A stretch of 64,000 nt of DNA from Paralithodes platypus (GCA_032716605.1 CM064523.1:43590376-43654375); one strand, 5' to 3'. Positions 31,733-43,893 are shown, counted from the first letter of the stretch. Program-made: numbers and translations. The notes: a model not told the origin generated them from the sequence alone.

Positions 31733-33510
31733 CTAAGGAGGGAGCTGTTGCAATTGAACATCCTGTTCTAGTGGATACAATTTGATGATGGGTCCAATAG
31801 TCAAGCCAGATTTTGTTTTAACCTGTGCTACTCTTGCATTACCATCTTGTCCTGGGTAGAGCTTCACTATGCGTCCTAAGCTCCACAAGATGCAAGGTCC
31901 CTCATCATATTGTTCAATTTGGGCCATGCACCGGTTGATCTTGTTATATATATACAGTATAGGCTTCTCTCAGTGATACCAGATATTCACTGAACCATCG
32001 CTTCCATAGGTTCCGGATCAGTTTGTTGATATAATTATATCTGGTATGTATTACGGCCTTGCTATCATAACTCGGATCCTGCATTTTTTCCAGATGGACA
32101 GTATCCTTGGGAGAACTGCATTTACAACGACCTTTAAGTAGCATAGAAGAGGTAATAGGACGAAGGTCCTCCAGAACACCTACCGCATAAGATAACGGGC
32201 AATTATGTATGGTAGCCTCCACCTCCAGTAGGATGGTTGTCAACTCCTCTATTGACACCAAGGCACGACCTATAATTTTCTTCAAACCTGTCTTCACTAT
32301 TCCGATTGCGCTTTCCCAAATGGCCCCGAACCATGGTGTTCTTGGTGGGATAAATCGCTATTCAAATCTAATGTCTGTGAGGTGAGCCTGAAGGCGGGGA
32401 TCCTCCTTTATCTCTTCCAGTTACCTAGAGACTCCCACAAAAGTATTTGCGTTATCACTCATCATTATCTGAGGAAAACCTAGCCTACTACTAAACCTTC
32501 GGAATGCGTGTAGGAAGCTGTCACATGTCATGTTGATAAACACCTCATTATGAATCGCTCTTGTGGTGGCGCATGTCAACAGTATCATGTAAGCCTTCAT
32601 ATTTGGTGAGTCCCGGACAGAAATCGCTCCCATATAGTCCACCCGAGTAACCTCAAAGGTATCTCCCAGGAGTGGTACAGTACATACTTTTGGTAGTGGG
32701 GGTACTCTGGTTGCGGTGTAGGCATTGCCTTGCAATTTACGGCATACCATACACTTTCTGATCACTTGTTTCATGACTTGGCTGATCTTGGGTGTGCACC
32801 ACTTCTGGCGATATATGCCATCACATGATTTACTCCGTAATGGCAAGAGATACGGTGGCATTGATCAATAAGCAGGTTTGTGAAGGGATGTTTGGAGGGT
32901 AGTAGGACCGGATATTTTGTAGAATCCGGTAGAGCCCCTAACTTTAGTCTATTCTCACAAAATTTTATATCACTCCTCATGACAAGCCCCAACTGGTTCA
33001 TCAGGTTGGTGCGAGTACCCTTGGTTCCAGATAATAATGCGTGTTCTTCAGGGGACCCTTCCCGCTGGCAATGTTGAATTAGCAGAATTTCTGCAGCTTT
33101 CTGCTCCTTTATGTTGAGGTGAACATTGTCTGTGGGTGACAAGTCCTTTATTTTTACCTTCAGATTATTTTTATACCGCATCATCCATGCTACGATCGAT
33201 CCATTCGCACTAATTTTTCATAACTGCCATACTTATCCCAGTCCCATAACTGCATCTCAATTATATCGGTAGCTCCAATGACCTGGCTAGCAATTTGCAT
33301 TGTCTGTACATCTAGTATAACGTCTTATGGCCATTCATTCTGATAACGCAGCCAGGCAGGACTACTCCACCAGAATACAGAACAACCAAGATGTTTATAT
33401 GAAACACCTCTATGTAACAGATCGTTAGGATTTTCTTTGGTGGACATGTACTGGAATTCTGGAGTCAGAACAAGGAATAATATTTCATTTACCCTTTTTT
33501 TTTTTTTTTT
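31733..33510 (-). pseudogene. BEL/Pao integrase and end of RNase H
   Basis: Reading leftwards: FQYMSTKENPNDLLHRGVS (33325-33480, linker after RNase H), then the zinc-binding region of integrase (HPFTNLLIDQCHRISCHYGV, CMVCRK), a catalytic core with VDYMGAI and MSDNANTF for the two Asp and PWFGAIWESA for the Glu region (about 32300), and a Pao-type C-terminus (CILWSLGRIVKLYPGQDG...VKTKSGL...IIKLYPLE) ending at 31733. Several frameshifts break it. The catalytic D, D, E residues still appear present. Confidence 0.85.
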
Positions 33511-35625
33511 TTCTATGTGAGACAAAATTCAGAAGAGCCTGTAGGAAATGCCTCCCCCATAGTTGAAAGAGTGACAGGGCTAATATAAAGGGACGTTCGA
33601 GTAAAAATGCCTGGACACACGAGGTTTGAAGCAATTAAGTCATAGGAGGAAGGAAAGACAGATTCTGGGAGAGAGTTCCAGAGCTCAGCTGTTGAATAGA
33701 AGAAATTCTGAGAGTAACGTTTCACTCTTGGGTTGGAGAGTTGCACAGAGTAGGGGTGGGATTGTGTTACAAGACAGGTACCACATACCCTACATAGAGG
33801 AGATGTATACACTGGAAGAGCTCTGAGGAGCACTAATTATTATAGTAGCGATAGAATAGCGAGAGATATGCAACATTGCGGCAAAGAGAGAGAGAGTTTG
33901 CAGAGATTTGGTGAGTGGGTGGGAAGTGCAGTGTGAGAAGATCCTCCCCACACATGTGAACAATACTCAATACAAGGACACACTGTGCCCCTGTACAGAG
34001 CAAGAAGCTGTGCAGGGGTAAAGAACCCCCTGAGGCGGTTGAGCACACCCAACTTTTGGGAAGCTGCCTTAGCAAGACTGGTAATATGGTCCTTCCAAGT
34101 GAGAGCAGAAGAAAAAGAGACACCAAGAATATTGAGAGAAGATGAAGGATTGATTTTTGTATTGTTGAAGAATAAGGGATAGTCCACTGGGAGTTCCAGA
34201 GGGGTAGATAGATGGAGAAATTGGGTTTTGGAAGCATTAAAGGTAACAAGGTTTTCTCTGCCCAATTGGAAATAGTAGTTAGATCAGAAGATAAGTGTTC
34301 TATGGCTTCATTACGTTTGTCTTTGAGGGATTGTTGGCTGGGGCGTTCTGGAAAACTAATCGAGTAGTGTAAGGTAGAATCATCTGCTTATGAATGGATG
34401 GGACTGGAGGTACAGTTGAGAAGATCATTTATAAAAATTAGAAAGAGAATAGGAAATAGAACAGAGCCCTGAGGAACACCGGAGTTGATAGGTTGAAAAG
34501 TTAGCGATGGCCATCCACAACCGCAGCTATGGAACGGCCGGAAAGGAAATTAGAGGCAAAGGCACAGATGGAGGGATAGAAACCGAAGTAGGGCAGTTTA
34601 GAAATTTAAGATTTGTGCCAGACTCTATCAAAGGCCTTCGATATGTCTAGTGCAATAGTAAAAGTCTCACCGAAGTCCCGAAAGGAGGATCACCAACAGT
34701 TAGTAAGATACGAAAGAAGATCACCACTAGAGCGACCCTTAAGGAAGCCATACTGGCAATCTGAGAGCAGATTATGAGAAGAGAAATGCTTAAGAAAATT
34801 GAAAGCAAGAATAGTTTTAAAAACTTTTAGAAATACAAGAGATAAAAGCAATTGGACAATAGTTGGAAGGTTGAGAGCAGTCACCCTTCTTTGGGACAGG
34901 TTGAATGAGAGCAAACTTCCAACATGAAGGGAAGACGTTAGAGAAGAGACAGAGATGAAAGAGTTTGCCTAGGCAGGGAGTCAGCACGGAAGCACAGTTT
35001 TTTAGTACAACAGGTGGAACACCGTCCGGACCATACACCTTGTTAGTATTAAGCCCAGAGAGGGTAGAAAGTACATCTTTAGAAGAGGTTAGGATATTAG
35101 GCATAAATAAAAGAGAGGGAGGAATAGCACCTGAATCATCCAAGGTGGAGTTTCAAGCAAATGCTTGAGCAAAGAGTTCAGCTTTGTCAGAGGAAGAAAT
35201 GATGGTTGTGCCATCAGAGTGGAAAAGGGTGGGGGGGGGTAAAGACGAGGAAGAAATATTGATGGAGAGGTTTTTGGCTAGATGCCAGAAAGCTTGGGAA
35301 GAGCTAGAGTTGGATAGTTCAGTGCATTTATTATTGATGAAAGAGTGCTTGGCAAGTCGAAGAACAGATTTGGCTTGATTCCGGGCAGAAACATAGGAAG
35401 AATGAGATTCAAGAGTTTAAAGGCGTCGGTTCCGTTTGAATGCTTTCTCCTTGTTGCGGACAGCAGTAGAACAAGCGTGAGTAAACCAATATTTTTTTGC
35501 ATTAGACTGAGGGAAAGAAGATGGAATATACGCTTCCATGGCCGAGAGGATTACCTCGGTAATGCGTTCAGCACTCTCCGAGGGTCCCCGGCCACGGAAG
35601 CAGAAGTCAATCCATGGGAAATCAA
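33511..35625 (-). pseudogene. LINE-B copy 2, inserted in BEL/Pao
   Basis: A non-LTR RT frame on the minus strand from about 35625 (DFCFRGRGPSESAERITEVI) through AFKLLN, GLNTNKVYGPDGVPP, PVPKKGDCSQPSNYCPIA and LLSDCQYGFLKGRS, then ILGVSFSSALTWKDH, LGVLNRLRGFFTPAQLLALYR and CIEYCSHVWGGSSHTAL, and the C-terminus HPYSVQLSNPRVKRYSQ...LWNSLPE. The 3' end is an A run (T run at about 33489-33510 on the plus strand). Broken by stops and frameshifts, and 5'-truncated: the endonuclease is missing. BEL coding sequence flanks both sides. Confidence 0.85.
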
Positions 35626-38330
35626 AGAAGTACTACTGAAGAGCCTCCCAGTCGGCAGCGCCAAAGTGCCACAAGCGCCGCCGGCTGGGAGGATCGGTTG
35701 GCCGTCCTGGAGAGATATACTGGGAGCTTCTTTGTGCTATATAGCCAGTGTAATTTAACTTGACTGTTGCTACAGAGAAGAATCTTCTTGAAATCCAGAA
35801 TTTCATGGAAGGCTTCCTCAAAAAATTTCACAAGTCTGGCGGCTATTAAGGCTGCAGTAATGGGTATAGTTACAGACTTAATAGGGCCGACCTTGGCTAT
35901 AGCGATGACCACCTGACTATGCTCCAGGCTCACAAAATAAATGGCAGTACCATAAGCAGCAGCACTACTAGCATCGTAAAAGGAATACAACTCCACCAAA
36001 TTTGCAAATACACACCTCCGTGGATGATTAAAGTTATCACAGAGGCTCAGGTCCGAGAATTATTTCGACCATTCTGCTGCACACTCTTTGGGTAGAGGAT
36101 CGTCCTAAACTAATTTCATCCTCCAAAGTTGCTGGAGGAAAATTCTCGACCTTATTGTCACAGGTAACAATACTTCAAGAAGGTCGAACAATTGTGTTGA
36201 CACTCGTAAATATTCTCTTTTGGTAGACAGAGGACTGGAGTCAAGTCTGGCATTGAAGGTCAAACAATCAGAGGCAGTTTACCAAAGCAGTCCCAGTGTT
36301 TTAACAACCTCTTCGTCTTTTGCAGCTACCCCGTCCTGTTACAGAAGATTCCGTAGTTGATGACTATTTGTGGCCCATTCTCTCAGGTACAAATTTGCTT
36401 TTGACATGATTTCTTGGGCGTTCCAGTACTGATTAATGGCAGCACTCTTATCACAATATATCCCTTGGAGGTTTTCGATGTACAAAGCGCTTCTAACAGG
36501 TGCAACAACCTCAGGAGACTCCTGCACACTAAACACATGTTTGAGGATGGTGGCATTAAGTAGAAATTGTGAGCATGTTGCTCCGAATAACACCACACAA
36601 AACCTATAGCATATTATAAAGGGGGAATTGAGGTCGGTAGGATCCCTAGGCCATAGGAAGCGTGTATAGTCATTCTCATGAATCTTCCCCATGAGGAAGG
36701 CCTTTTCCATATCACTGACCCATGCGTATTGACCAACTCTGAACTGTAGTAGTCTATCTATCTATCTATTGCCGGACGCCTTACTCCCCTTACGAGGGTG
36801 GCCATACACAGAATGCCCCCAAGCAGACCTATTCCCTGTGAGAGGGACAACCCGAGCCAGTTTAGTGAAGGACTTACAGGATTGACCACTCGATTTAGGA
36901 TCCGTCCGACTCCGAGGCCCTCTGTGCATCTTGTTAGCACTATTTTTCTACAGTGGTGTTCGGCTAATCCATCCACTAACCTGCCTTACCCTTAGGTAAG
37001 CAGTACGGATTTGTATCAGGTTTACTCCCCTAGACAGGTTGCCAACCAAGGCTGATGAGTCCCTTCCACCCGGATTTGTATAAGGTTGTCTCCCCTAGAT
37101 GAGTTGCCTACCAAGGCTAACGAGTCTCATCCACCACTGTAGTAGTACTTTAGCTAAATCGGGGACCAAGGAGGGGACAGTATAAAGGCAGTCGTTAAGA
37201 CTGGGTTTGCCCTCACCAGATTTAGCCAAGCATTCGAAAACAATTCGGACAGGAGTTGTTACACTGTCCTTCGACACCCCATGGTGCGCTAAATAGTGGC
37301 ATGATTCAGCGATACCAAAAGGTTCATCCTCGATGAAGACCCTCCACGGCTGATCCTTGAGGGCGTCCGAATAGTGATTACAGTAGTCAGGATTTGGGAT
37401 GATTTTTTTTCAGCAACCCCGACAGACGCCCTCCTGCGAGACCATAGATTGATGGGAGACGCTCCTTGTTAATATTCCAGGTTAACCTCACCTCATACTG
37501 TTGCTCTTGGACTGAATAGGTTACTGTCTTCGCATACTTGGTTAGTGCCGTCTTGTTGTCCCTCAGAGTGATCCTGATGTTATCAAGATACCACAGTTTG
37601 GATAACTCGTTCTGGTATAGATTATAGTTCCCCGAGGAAATATACTGGTCCAGCAGGGCGACCGCGACCTTCAAAATCGTGACCACTTCTACTTGAGTAG
37701 CGGACTGTTCAGCATTGTAGGACCCACTAGCAAATCCAACTGAGCCGTCTGTGTTATGGATGAGTCTGCCAATTTGTCTGCAACCTTACTAGATCGAAAT
37801 CAAGGCTTTCAGATCCCTTTGATTCGGGAGTTAATCCACTACTACAGCTTGGAGCGGATAATACCTTCCCTGGCATCTATATTTGAGCTATAATACTGGG
37901 TACTCTTGACTTTGATGCTCTATGGGAAAACCTGTGTAATTCCAGCTCCTCAGTTCATATCCTTTAATGCCGGATGAACTGAAGAATCAATATAAGTACA
38001 TAGGGTCGCTTTGAGCATTGATCCAGTAGGGCTCGTACCTTGACCATCTTCTTGCACTCTCCCTGTGTAGGCAGTATTACTGTAGGGACAATAGTGCAGG
38101 TCTTTTTGGAAGACAGGCAGTGTAGTAGTCTTGGTCTTGGTCTTGACCTGCTTCTGGACTTGTTCGACAGGTTCCTTTTAAGTTGCATCCCATTGTGGCT
38201 TAGCCAGACATAGAATATGGTAGTGTTTATCCCTGCGGAACTTGCAGTCACGGATGTTAGGGCTGATGCACCCCTTGCTCCCATGTTCCACCGAAAGACA
38301 CCCGGTACATAAGTTCAACTACTTCGCTAG
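35626..38330 (-). pseudogene. BEL/Pao protease, RT and RNase H
   Basis: Leftwards: protease-like VRALLDQCSKRPYV (about 38040-38000, variant active-site region), RT entry EQQYEVRLTWN...RLPSIYGLAGGRLSGLLKK (37400-37560), KDSVTTPVRIVFECLAKSGEGKPSLNDCLYTVPSLVPDLAKVLLQ (37270-37140), then a 383-bp insertion. RT continues with EKAFLMGKIHENDYTRFLWPRDPT and GATCSQFLLNATILKH (36340-36710). The YxDx catalytic box is YIEN, so the Asp is Glu. RNase H follows (ELYSFYDASSAAAYGTAIY...SNSQVKLHWL, 35700-35999). Multiple disruptions; inactive. Confidence 0.85.
36753..37135 (-). mobile_element. Retroposed 3' end (RTE-like tail) with 10-bp target duplication
   Basis: Flanked by ACTGTAGTAG at 36743-36752 and 37136-37145. 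On the minus strand the 3' end is GGCAATAGATAGATAGATAGA, like the tail of the RTE-like LINE at 48425 (GGCAATGGATAGATA). It contains two tandem ~67-bp units (about 37010-37135). Removing it and one duplicate restores the BEL/Pao RT frame. Either a severely 5'-truncated LINE or a LINE-mobilised SINE. Confidence 0.8.
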
Positions 38331-38690
38331 TTTAACTTTTTTTTGTGCTTCTTGCATCTAAACTAGATATGATTACCAGAGCATAATTTACAAGTCTTGC
38401 TCGAACCCGGCATATCCTGTACGGCGAATGATGCAGAAGCGACTGGTGCATGCAAAACCAATGTATGATCTGCAATACTCTCTCGGTTAAACACTTCCGT
38501 CTGGTAGGACTGGACAAATTTGTCCAAGTCCATGCCATCATCACCTTAATGCCCTCCTTATTGTCTCTTTTTAACGAAAAGGCAATTTGTTCATTAACCC
38601 ATATTCGACGACCGTCCTCAATAGAGGTTTTTCTAGTGCACTGCGACCGTCCTCAGTAGATCCAGAGCATAAAAAAATCCTTGGAAAATA
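38331..38690 (-). pseudogene. BEL/Pao gag, C-terminal part
   Basis: Minus-strand reading DKFVQSYQTEVFNRES then FAVQDMPGSSKTCKLCSGNH, the last part resembling a Pao gag zinc-binding region. Frame changes are present. The rest of gag lies at 43291-43893, beyond the CR1 insertion. Confidence 0.6.
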
Positions 38691-38812
38691 CCCTAGTGGC
38701 ACTCAAAACAAAGCAATTTGTGATTAGGTGAGATAATTCCCCTCCATTACTTGCTACCACTCCTCAATCATCAGCTATTTTTCCTCTTATTCCCCCTTTT
38801 ATCGAGTAAGTT

Positions 38813-39457
38813 TTGTGCGAATTTCCCTCTTTTCGTCTCTTTAACATGGGCAAGGCAGCTAGAGATCCTTGCAACACAGAGACTTCTACTCAGAGCTGTC
38901 AGTGTCGCTTGAGAGCTTGGAGAGGAAGAATATCCCTCCAACTCTCGCCTCAGGTCGAAGAGTTCTGCGACAGAGTCCCAAATCAACGAAAAAGATTTTG
39001 CATCCCAGGAGCTGGACTGGACGACATTGTGGAAGCCTTCGAAGATGCCACAAAGGATGCAAATGAAAATACCCTTTTTGTCATCCATGCTGGTTCAAAT
39101 GACGTCATGCGCACCAGATCCGAAGAGTTGATGGAGAAATATCGCAAGATGATCCAGCACTACAAAAACAAGTCAAGGAATATCATCATCTCAGGCATTC
39201 TCCCCAAGATCGACGCACCTGACAAATTCTACGACAAGGCTTTCAGCACAAATAGCCGACTAAAACATTTGTGTCTGAGGGAAGAAGTTGAATTCATCAA
39301 CCTCTGGGACAACTTCTACAACCAGCCTACTCTGTTCCGCAAGGATGGCACTCATCTAAACCCTGTGGGTTCAGCACGCATGGGTCGTCTCCTACACGAA
39401 GCAGTCCGCAGCCATGGATCAAAAAACGCCATCCGAGAAGAAGCAGCAGTGACATAA
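38813..39457 (+). CDS. CR1 ORF1 protein with SGNH/GDSL-esterase-like domain
   Basis: An open frame of 214 codons; an internal ATG at 38846 (MGKAARD) is an alternative start. It carries the esterase Gly block (CIPGAGLDDIVEAFED), the Asn block (IHAGSNDVMRTR) and the catalytic-His block (DGTHLNPVGSARMGRLL). The GDS catalytic-Ser block expected at the N-terminus is not readable, whereas the CR1 at 43930-48150 has GDSLVRYLG, so this domain may be truncated or catalytically dead. CR1 ORF1 esterases are thought to act with the RNP on membranes or lipids, but the role is unresolved. Confidence 0.75.
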   Translation: MCEFPSFRLFNMGKAARDPCNTETSTQSCQCRLRAWRGRISLQLSPQVEEFCDRVPNQRKRFCIPGAGLDDIVEAFEDATKDANENTLFVIHAGSNDVMRTRSEELMEKYRKMIQHYKNKSRNIIISGILPKIDAPDKFYDKAFSTNSRLKHLCLREEVEFINLWDNFYNQPTLFRKDGTHLNPVGSARMGRLLHEAVRSHGSKNAIREEAAVT

Positions 39458-39603
39458 ATCATCCAACGCCAAGAAAAAAACAGAGGCAACCGAGGACCAC
39501 CAGCGATAAGGACCGAAGACAGCGAGGACCGAGGACAGCCATGAACATAAATGTAGATCCGACATGAACCAAAAATATTATTAAAGAGCGTTCCGTGAGT
39601 TCT

Positions 39604-42420
39604 AAAATAACAAATGTAAAGGTTTTCTATGCAAACGCTCGTAGCATACGCAATAAATTTTAAGATTTAGAGGAGCTAGTGTTTACAGAAAATTATGATG
39701 TGATTGGCATAACAGAATCTTTGCTCAATACAGAAGATAGAGACTTTTTAGCAGAGTATTCACTTCCCGGTTATGTAATGTTTGAGAAAAGCCGAATAAA
39801 TCGAAATGGAGGTGGCGTTTTACTTTATATCAAAGAAAGTCTTAACCCTACCCTCTTGTCAATACCTCAAATTGTGAACGTCGACGCATCTTTTGTGCTA
39901 ATAAAGAATAATAAAGGTACCAAAATAATACTTGCATTAATATACAGACCTCCAGCTCAATCAGTGCAAACTGACCGAGAAATTTACGAACAAATTGCAG
40001 ATGTAAGTAACTCACAAGATACCGTAATTTTTGGTGACTTTAATTTACCTGTGACCAAGTGGGGCGATACTCTTACTTCACACTCCGGACATGACTTGTA
40101 TACGAACTTGCAAGAGAGTTCGCTTTATCAATTTGTTGGAACGCCGACCCGTGGTAATAACGTTCTTGACATTGTACTTGCAACAAAAGAAGAATTAATA
40201 GAGAATTTGAATGTTGGTGATGAATTCAGTAACAGCGACCATCGTACGATAACTTTCACTTTAAAGTTTACTAGTAACGAACCAAATAGTAGCATCGAAA
40301 AAGTCCCTAATTTCAAGAAAGCAAACTTCCATAAACTTAGAGCTATGTTTAAAGAAACTGACTGGAGCTTTTTAATTCACAATAACGACATAAATACATC
40401 TTGGAAGTTATTCGAAGCCACTTACCTAAAAGCAGTGCAAGACTGCATACCATCGAAAACTCGGCGTCCAGGCCATAATAATAAGCCCAAATGGTGGAAT
40501 AAAGATATTTCAAACTGCCTGCTTGCTAAAAAATTTGCTAATGATAGATTAAAATCCTCACAAAATGACGAAGAACGGCTGAAATTTGTAGAGCTACGAC
40601 GCAAAGCCAAAAAGTTAATTAAGCAAAGTAAAAAGACCTTAGAGTTACATATTGCGAATCAAAGTAAAACAAACCCGAAAGAATTCTATAGTTATATCAG
40701 AAAGAAAAAAGTCGTTACTTCAACTGTTGGACCGTTAGTCGATGAAAATGGAGAATACACCAAAGACGAAGAACAAATGAGTAATGCCCTCAATACCTTC
40801 TTTGCATCAGTTTTTACAACAGAAGACCTCAGTGATATCCCTACACCATCGCCGATTCAGATTGATAATTCAGATGTTCTAAGCAATATCACCGTTACAG
40901 AGAGAGAAGTATTGAATTGTTTAGATAAACTCAAGGTAAATAAAACGCCTGGACCTGATACAATCTCGCCTAGAGTTCTAAAGGAAGCTAAGGATGAGCT
41001 TTCTAAACCACTGACATTACTATTCAATAAATCCCTGCAGTCTGGAACTATGCCCGATCAGTGGAAGCTAGCCAACGTAACACCGATATTCAAAAAAGGC
41101 AGCAAATCCCTACCCAGTAACTATCGTCCAATTAGCTTAACCTCAGTTGTATGTAAAATGCTAGAAACGGTCATACGAGACAGACTCGTAAATCACTTAG
41201 AGGAAAATAACATACTTAAAGATACTCAACACGGCTTTCGTAAAAAACGTTCCTGTTTAACAAACCTCTTAGACTTCTTCCACGATATCCTCAACCTCTA
41301 CGATGAGAGTAAAGCTGTAGATATTATATACCTTGATTTTCAAAAGGCCTTTGACAAAGTTCCCCACAAACGTTTACTGCTAAAACTAAAAGCGCATGGA
41401 ATACAAGACGGTGTGTTGAAATGGATAGAAAATTGGCTCAGCGACAGAAAGCAAAGAGTAGTCATAAACGGTAAGGCATCAAAATGGACCAATGTAAGTA
41501 GCGGGGTACCCCAGGGATCGGTACTAGGACCAATTCTCTTTCTAATTTACATCAACGACATAGATGAGGGTCTCACCTGTACAATCTCAAAATTTGCTGA
41601 CGATACAAAAATTGCAAATAGCGTACTCTCAAAAGAACAAGTTGACGATATGCAACACAATCTAGATAAATTGTCATGTTGGGCCCAAATTTGGCAAATG
41701 AGTTTCAATGCGGATAAATGTAAAGTACTACATATCGGATACCTAAATGAGAAAGCAAACTATTCGATGAATGGCACTCAGCTTAAGAATGTAAACAGAG
41801 AAACCGATCTGGGAGTAACAATATCGAGTAACCTAAAACCGAGTCAACAATGTTCAGAAGTTGTTAAGAAGGCAAACAAAATAATTGGCTTTATAGGCAG
41901 GTCATTTGAGCATAAATCCAAAGAAGTTATCCTAACCCTTTACAATTCCTTAGTCCGCCCTCTTCTGGAATACTGCGTTCAATCCTGGTGCCCTTATTAC
42001 CAAAAAGATATAAACAAGCTAGAACGAGTTCAACGTAGAGTTACCAAAATGATACCTAGCCTAAAGAACAAACCATACGAAGAGCGTCTTAGAGAATTAA
42101 ATCTATTTCCTTTAACCCAGCGCAGATTAAGAGGTGACTTAATTCAAGTGTTCAAAATCATCAAAGGCATCGACAATATGAACTGTAGTAAGTACTTCAC
42201 TATCGACCAATCTAATTACACGCGGGGAAACGGTTGCAAAATTATTGGTAAATCTTTTAACTCACACGAATCTAAGAATTTCTTCTTCAATCGAGTTGTC
42301 AACTTGTGGAATGGGCTTCCCCGAAACGTTATAGACTGCATCACCGTTGATTCATTTAAACTCCGCCTAGACAAATATCTCGCATCAAACCCGCGACTGA
42401 CTGCGTTTGTAAATGAATAA
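39604..42420 (+). CDS. CR1 ORF2: APE endonuclease and reverse transcriptase
   Basis: The reading begins upstream of 39661 (VFYANARSIRNKF), is stopped by TAA at 39661-39663, and is then open for 913 codons from 39679. APE-type endonuclease: GITES, RNGGGVLLYIKE, IYRPP, FGDFNLPV and SDHRTITF (about 39700-40260). RT: VTPIFKKGSK, NYRPISLTSV, QHGFRKKRSC, IIYLDFQKAFDKVP, GVPQGSVLGPILFLIYINDI and KFADDTKI (about 41070-41620). CR1-like C-terminus: LVRPLLEYCVQSWCPYY, LERVQRRVTKMIP, LWNGLP. The nonsense codon near the endonuclease N-terminus probably inactivates it; everything else looks intact. Confidence 0.92.
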
Positions 42421-42870
42421 CTTTATTTTATCCCCCCCTCAGTTACTAACCCATCTGTCCCCTACTAACTTCCTAATCCTGCCACGGACATTAGTTCCAG
42501 GGCAGTAATTCCCTTTCCAATGTTCCCTTACCCACTCTAAACCACTGTTTGGACACTTGATCCTTAGTGTTTTGGAGGACAAGCAACCTAGAAGGGTCAC
42601 TAGATCTGTTGTTGCTTGATTTCCTTTGTACTCCTTTGTACTCCTTTGTACTCATGATACGACCTTGCGGCAATAATACATCTTTTTCACCTCCCAAATG
42701 GTATTCCTACTTCTTTTATTGCTCTTAAATGTTCATTTGTTCATAATAAAAGCAAAATATGGATAAATAATAATTATATATATGGTACTATGACGATTTT
42801 CGTCAGAATAGAACCAAATACCTTCGCTTGGCGGGAGGGTTTGAACTACCATAGCTTCGCAGTTTATGAG
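42421..42870 (+). other. CR1 3' UTR, tail, and short unassigned spacer
   Basis: 3' UTR to about 42621; TCCTTTGTAC units to about 42655; then AT-rich sequence. Around 42835-42850 the minus strand has a box B-like GGTAGTTCAAACCC, but no box A can be paired with it, so no SINE is called. Confidence 0.6.
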
Positions 42871-42874
42871 TTAA

Positions 42875-43286
42875 CTCATACGTTGCGGGAAACATAGTAC
42901 TACGTTTTAGCAAGTTACAGCAATTTACAGGCTCTAAAAGCATGCAAAAGCCGTAGAAACTGCGTGTCAGTGGGAGGGACCACGAGGGGCCCATCTCCGA
43001 CCGTCAGCATGTCCGTCCGTGCACCGAGGTCCCAGACCCGAGTCTCAGCAGTGCTGCCAAAGGCATAAAAGCGCTACATTGCTAATTGATTGCGTGTTTT
43101 CCCCAATGTCTATGGTAGCGCTGCGGGTGAACCCCGCGAGCTATGAAGCTCATTCTAGTGTCATTTTGAAGCAATTTTCGTCTAGTTTTTGGCAGAATAC
43201 ATTTCATTTCATGCAGACACTTGATTAATCATTCAAGAGTGTCTGAATATGCCCTAAATAGCCCAAATATGCCCGCAGAGAAAGGG
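42875..43286 (+). mobile_element. TTAA-flanked MITE, family R5, copy 2
   Basis: TTAA at 42871-42874 and 43287-43290. The ends are CTCATACGTTGCGGGAAAC... and ...GCCCGCAGAGAAAGGG. The interior matches the reverse complement of 13026-13448, including CGGGTGAACCCCGCGAGCTA and TTTTCGTCTAGTTTT. piggyBac-like by duplication and CCCTTT-type end. No transposase. Confidence 0.85.
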
Positions 43287-43290
43287 TTAA

Positions 43291-43893
43291 AATTACCACA
43301 CAAGCTTTATGTAGAGTAATTTTTAGAGTCTCGATTGAGCTTCGCTACAAGCTCTTCAGTTCCTCAATGTGATAAATAGGAGGAGTTAAGTTGCTAAGTT
43401 TAGCTATGTGTACAGCTTTGATATGGTCTTTCTGTCCATAGGTTTTCTGCAGTAGCTCTACAGCTGGAAGATAGCTAGCATCCTCTATGGCGAATCCTTC
43501 CACCAGTTGTCTAGCTTTGCCACTTAACTGCCCCCTCAGATATTATAAACTTCTGGATGTCACTCAGCTCCTTGTTTATATGGACACTGCAGTGCAACAG
43601 AATTTCAACCAAAGGGTAGGGTCATTATCAAAGGTTGGTAGGGTGAGCTTTCGTAATCGAATCTCATCATTCTTGTTGGAGGTGGTTGTGGTATCTCCGG
43701 TTGAAGAAAGCTCTCTTATATTCTTGTTGAGACGAGCTACCACATTATCCATTTCTTCCAAATATACGCCATTCTCTTCAGTCTCGGCATAGTAGCCCTC
43801 ATCTTCATCATAGAGGTCCTCTATGCTGCGGCGACAGTCATATATTGTCCAGTTGGCGTAAGACCAAGGATAGCTTTGCTTCAACCACTTCAC
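43291..43893 (-). pseudogene. BEL/Pao gag, N-terminal part
   Basis: Minus strand: a Glu/Asp-rich N-terminus, then EIRLRKLTLPTFDNDPTLWLKF, the hallmark region of Pao gag. LVEGFAIEDASYLPAVELLQKTYG and HIEELKSL follow after a frame change at about 43570-43510. Cut by the TTAA MITE at 43290. The sequence upstream of 43893 reaches only about 43930 before the CR1 3' end. Confidence 0.8.

Larger units (their letters stand above)
38700..42655 (+). mobile_element. CR1-type LINE (LINE-A), nearly full length
   Basis: Two-ORF layout: an SGNH/esterase-like ORF1 (38813-39457), a spacer, an endonuclease-RT ORF2 (to 42420), a short 3' UTR, and a 3' end of three tandem TCCTTTGTAC-type units (about 42622-42655). 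An esterase in ORF1 and short 3' tandem units instead of poly(A) are CR1-clade traits. It lies inside the BEL/Pao gag. Only one inactivating change was seen in ORF2, so it is comparatively young. The exact 5' edge is uncertain. Confidence 0.9.

Noticed and set aside
42800..42870. A tRNA-derived SINE on the minus strand (GGTAGTTCAAACCC)
   Set aside because: Only a box B-like motif is present; no box A at the right distance, and the segment is cut by the TTAA MITE.
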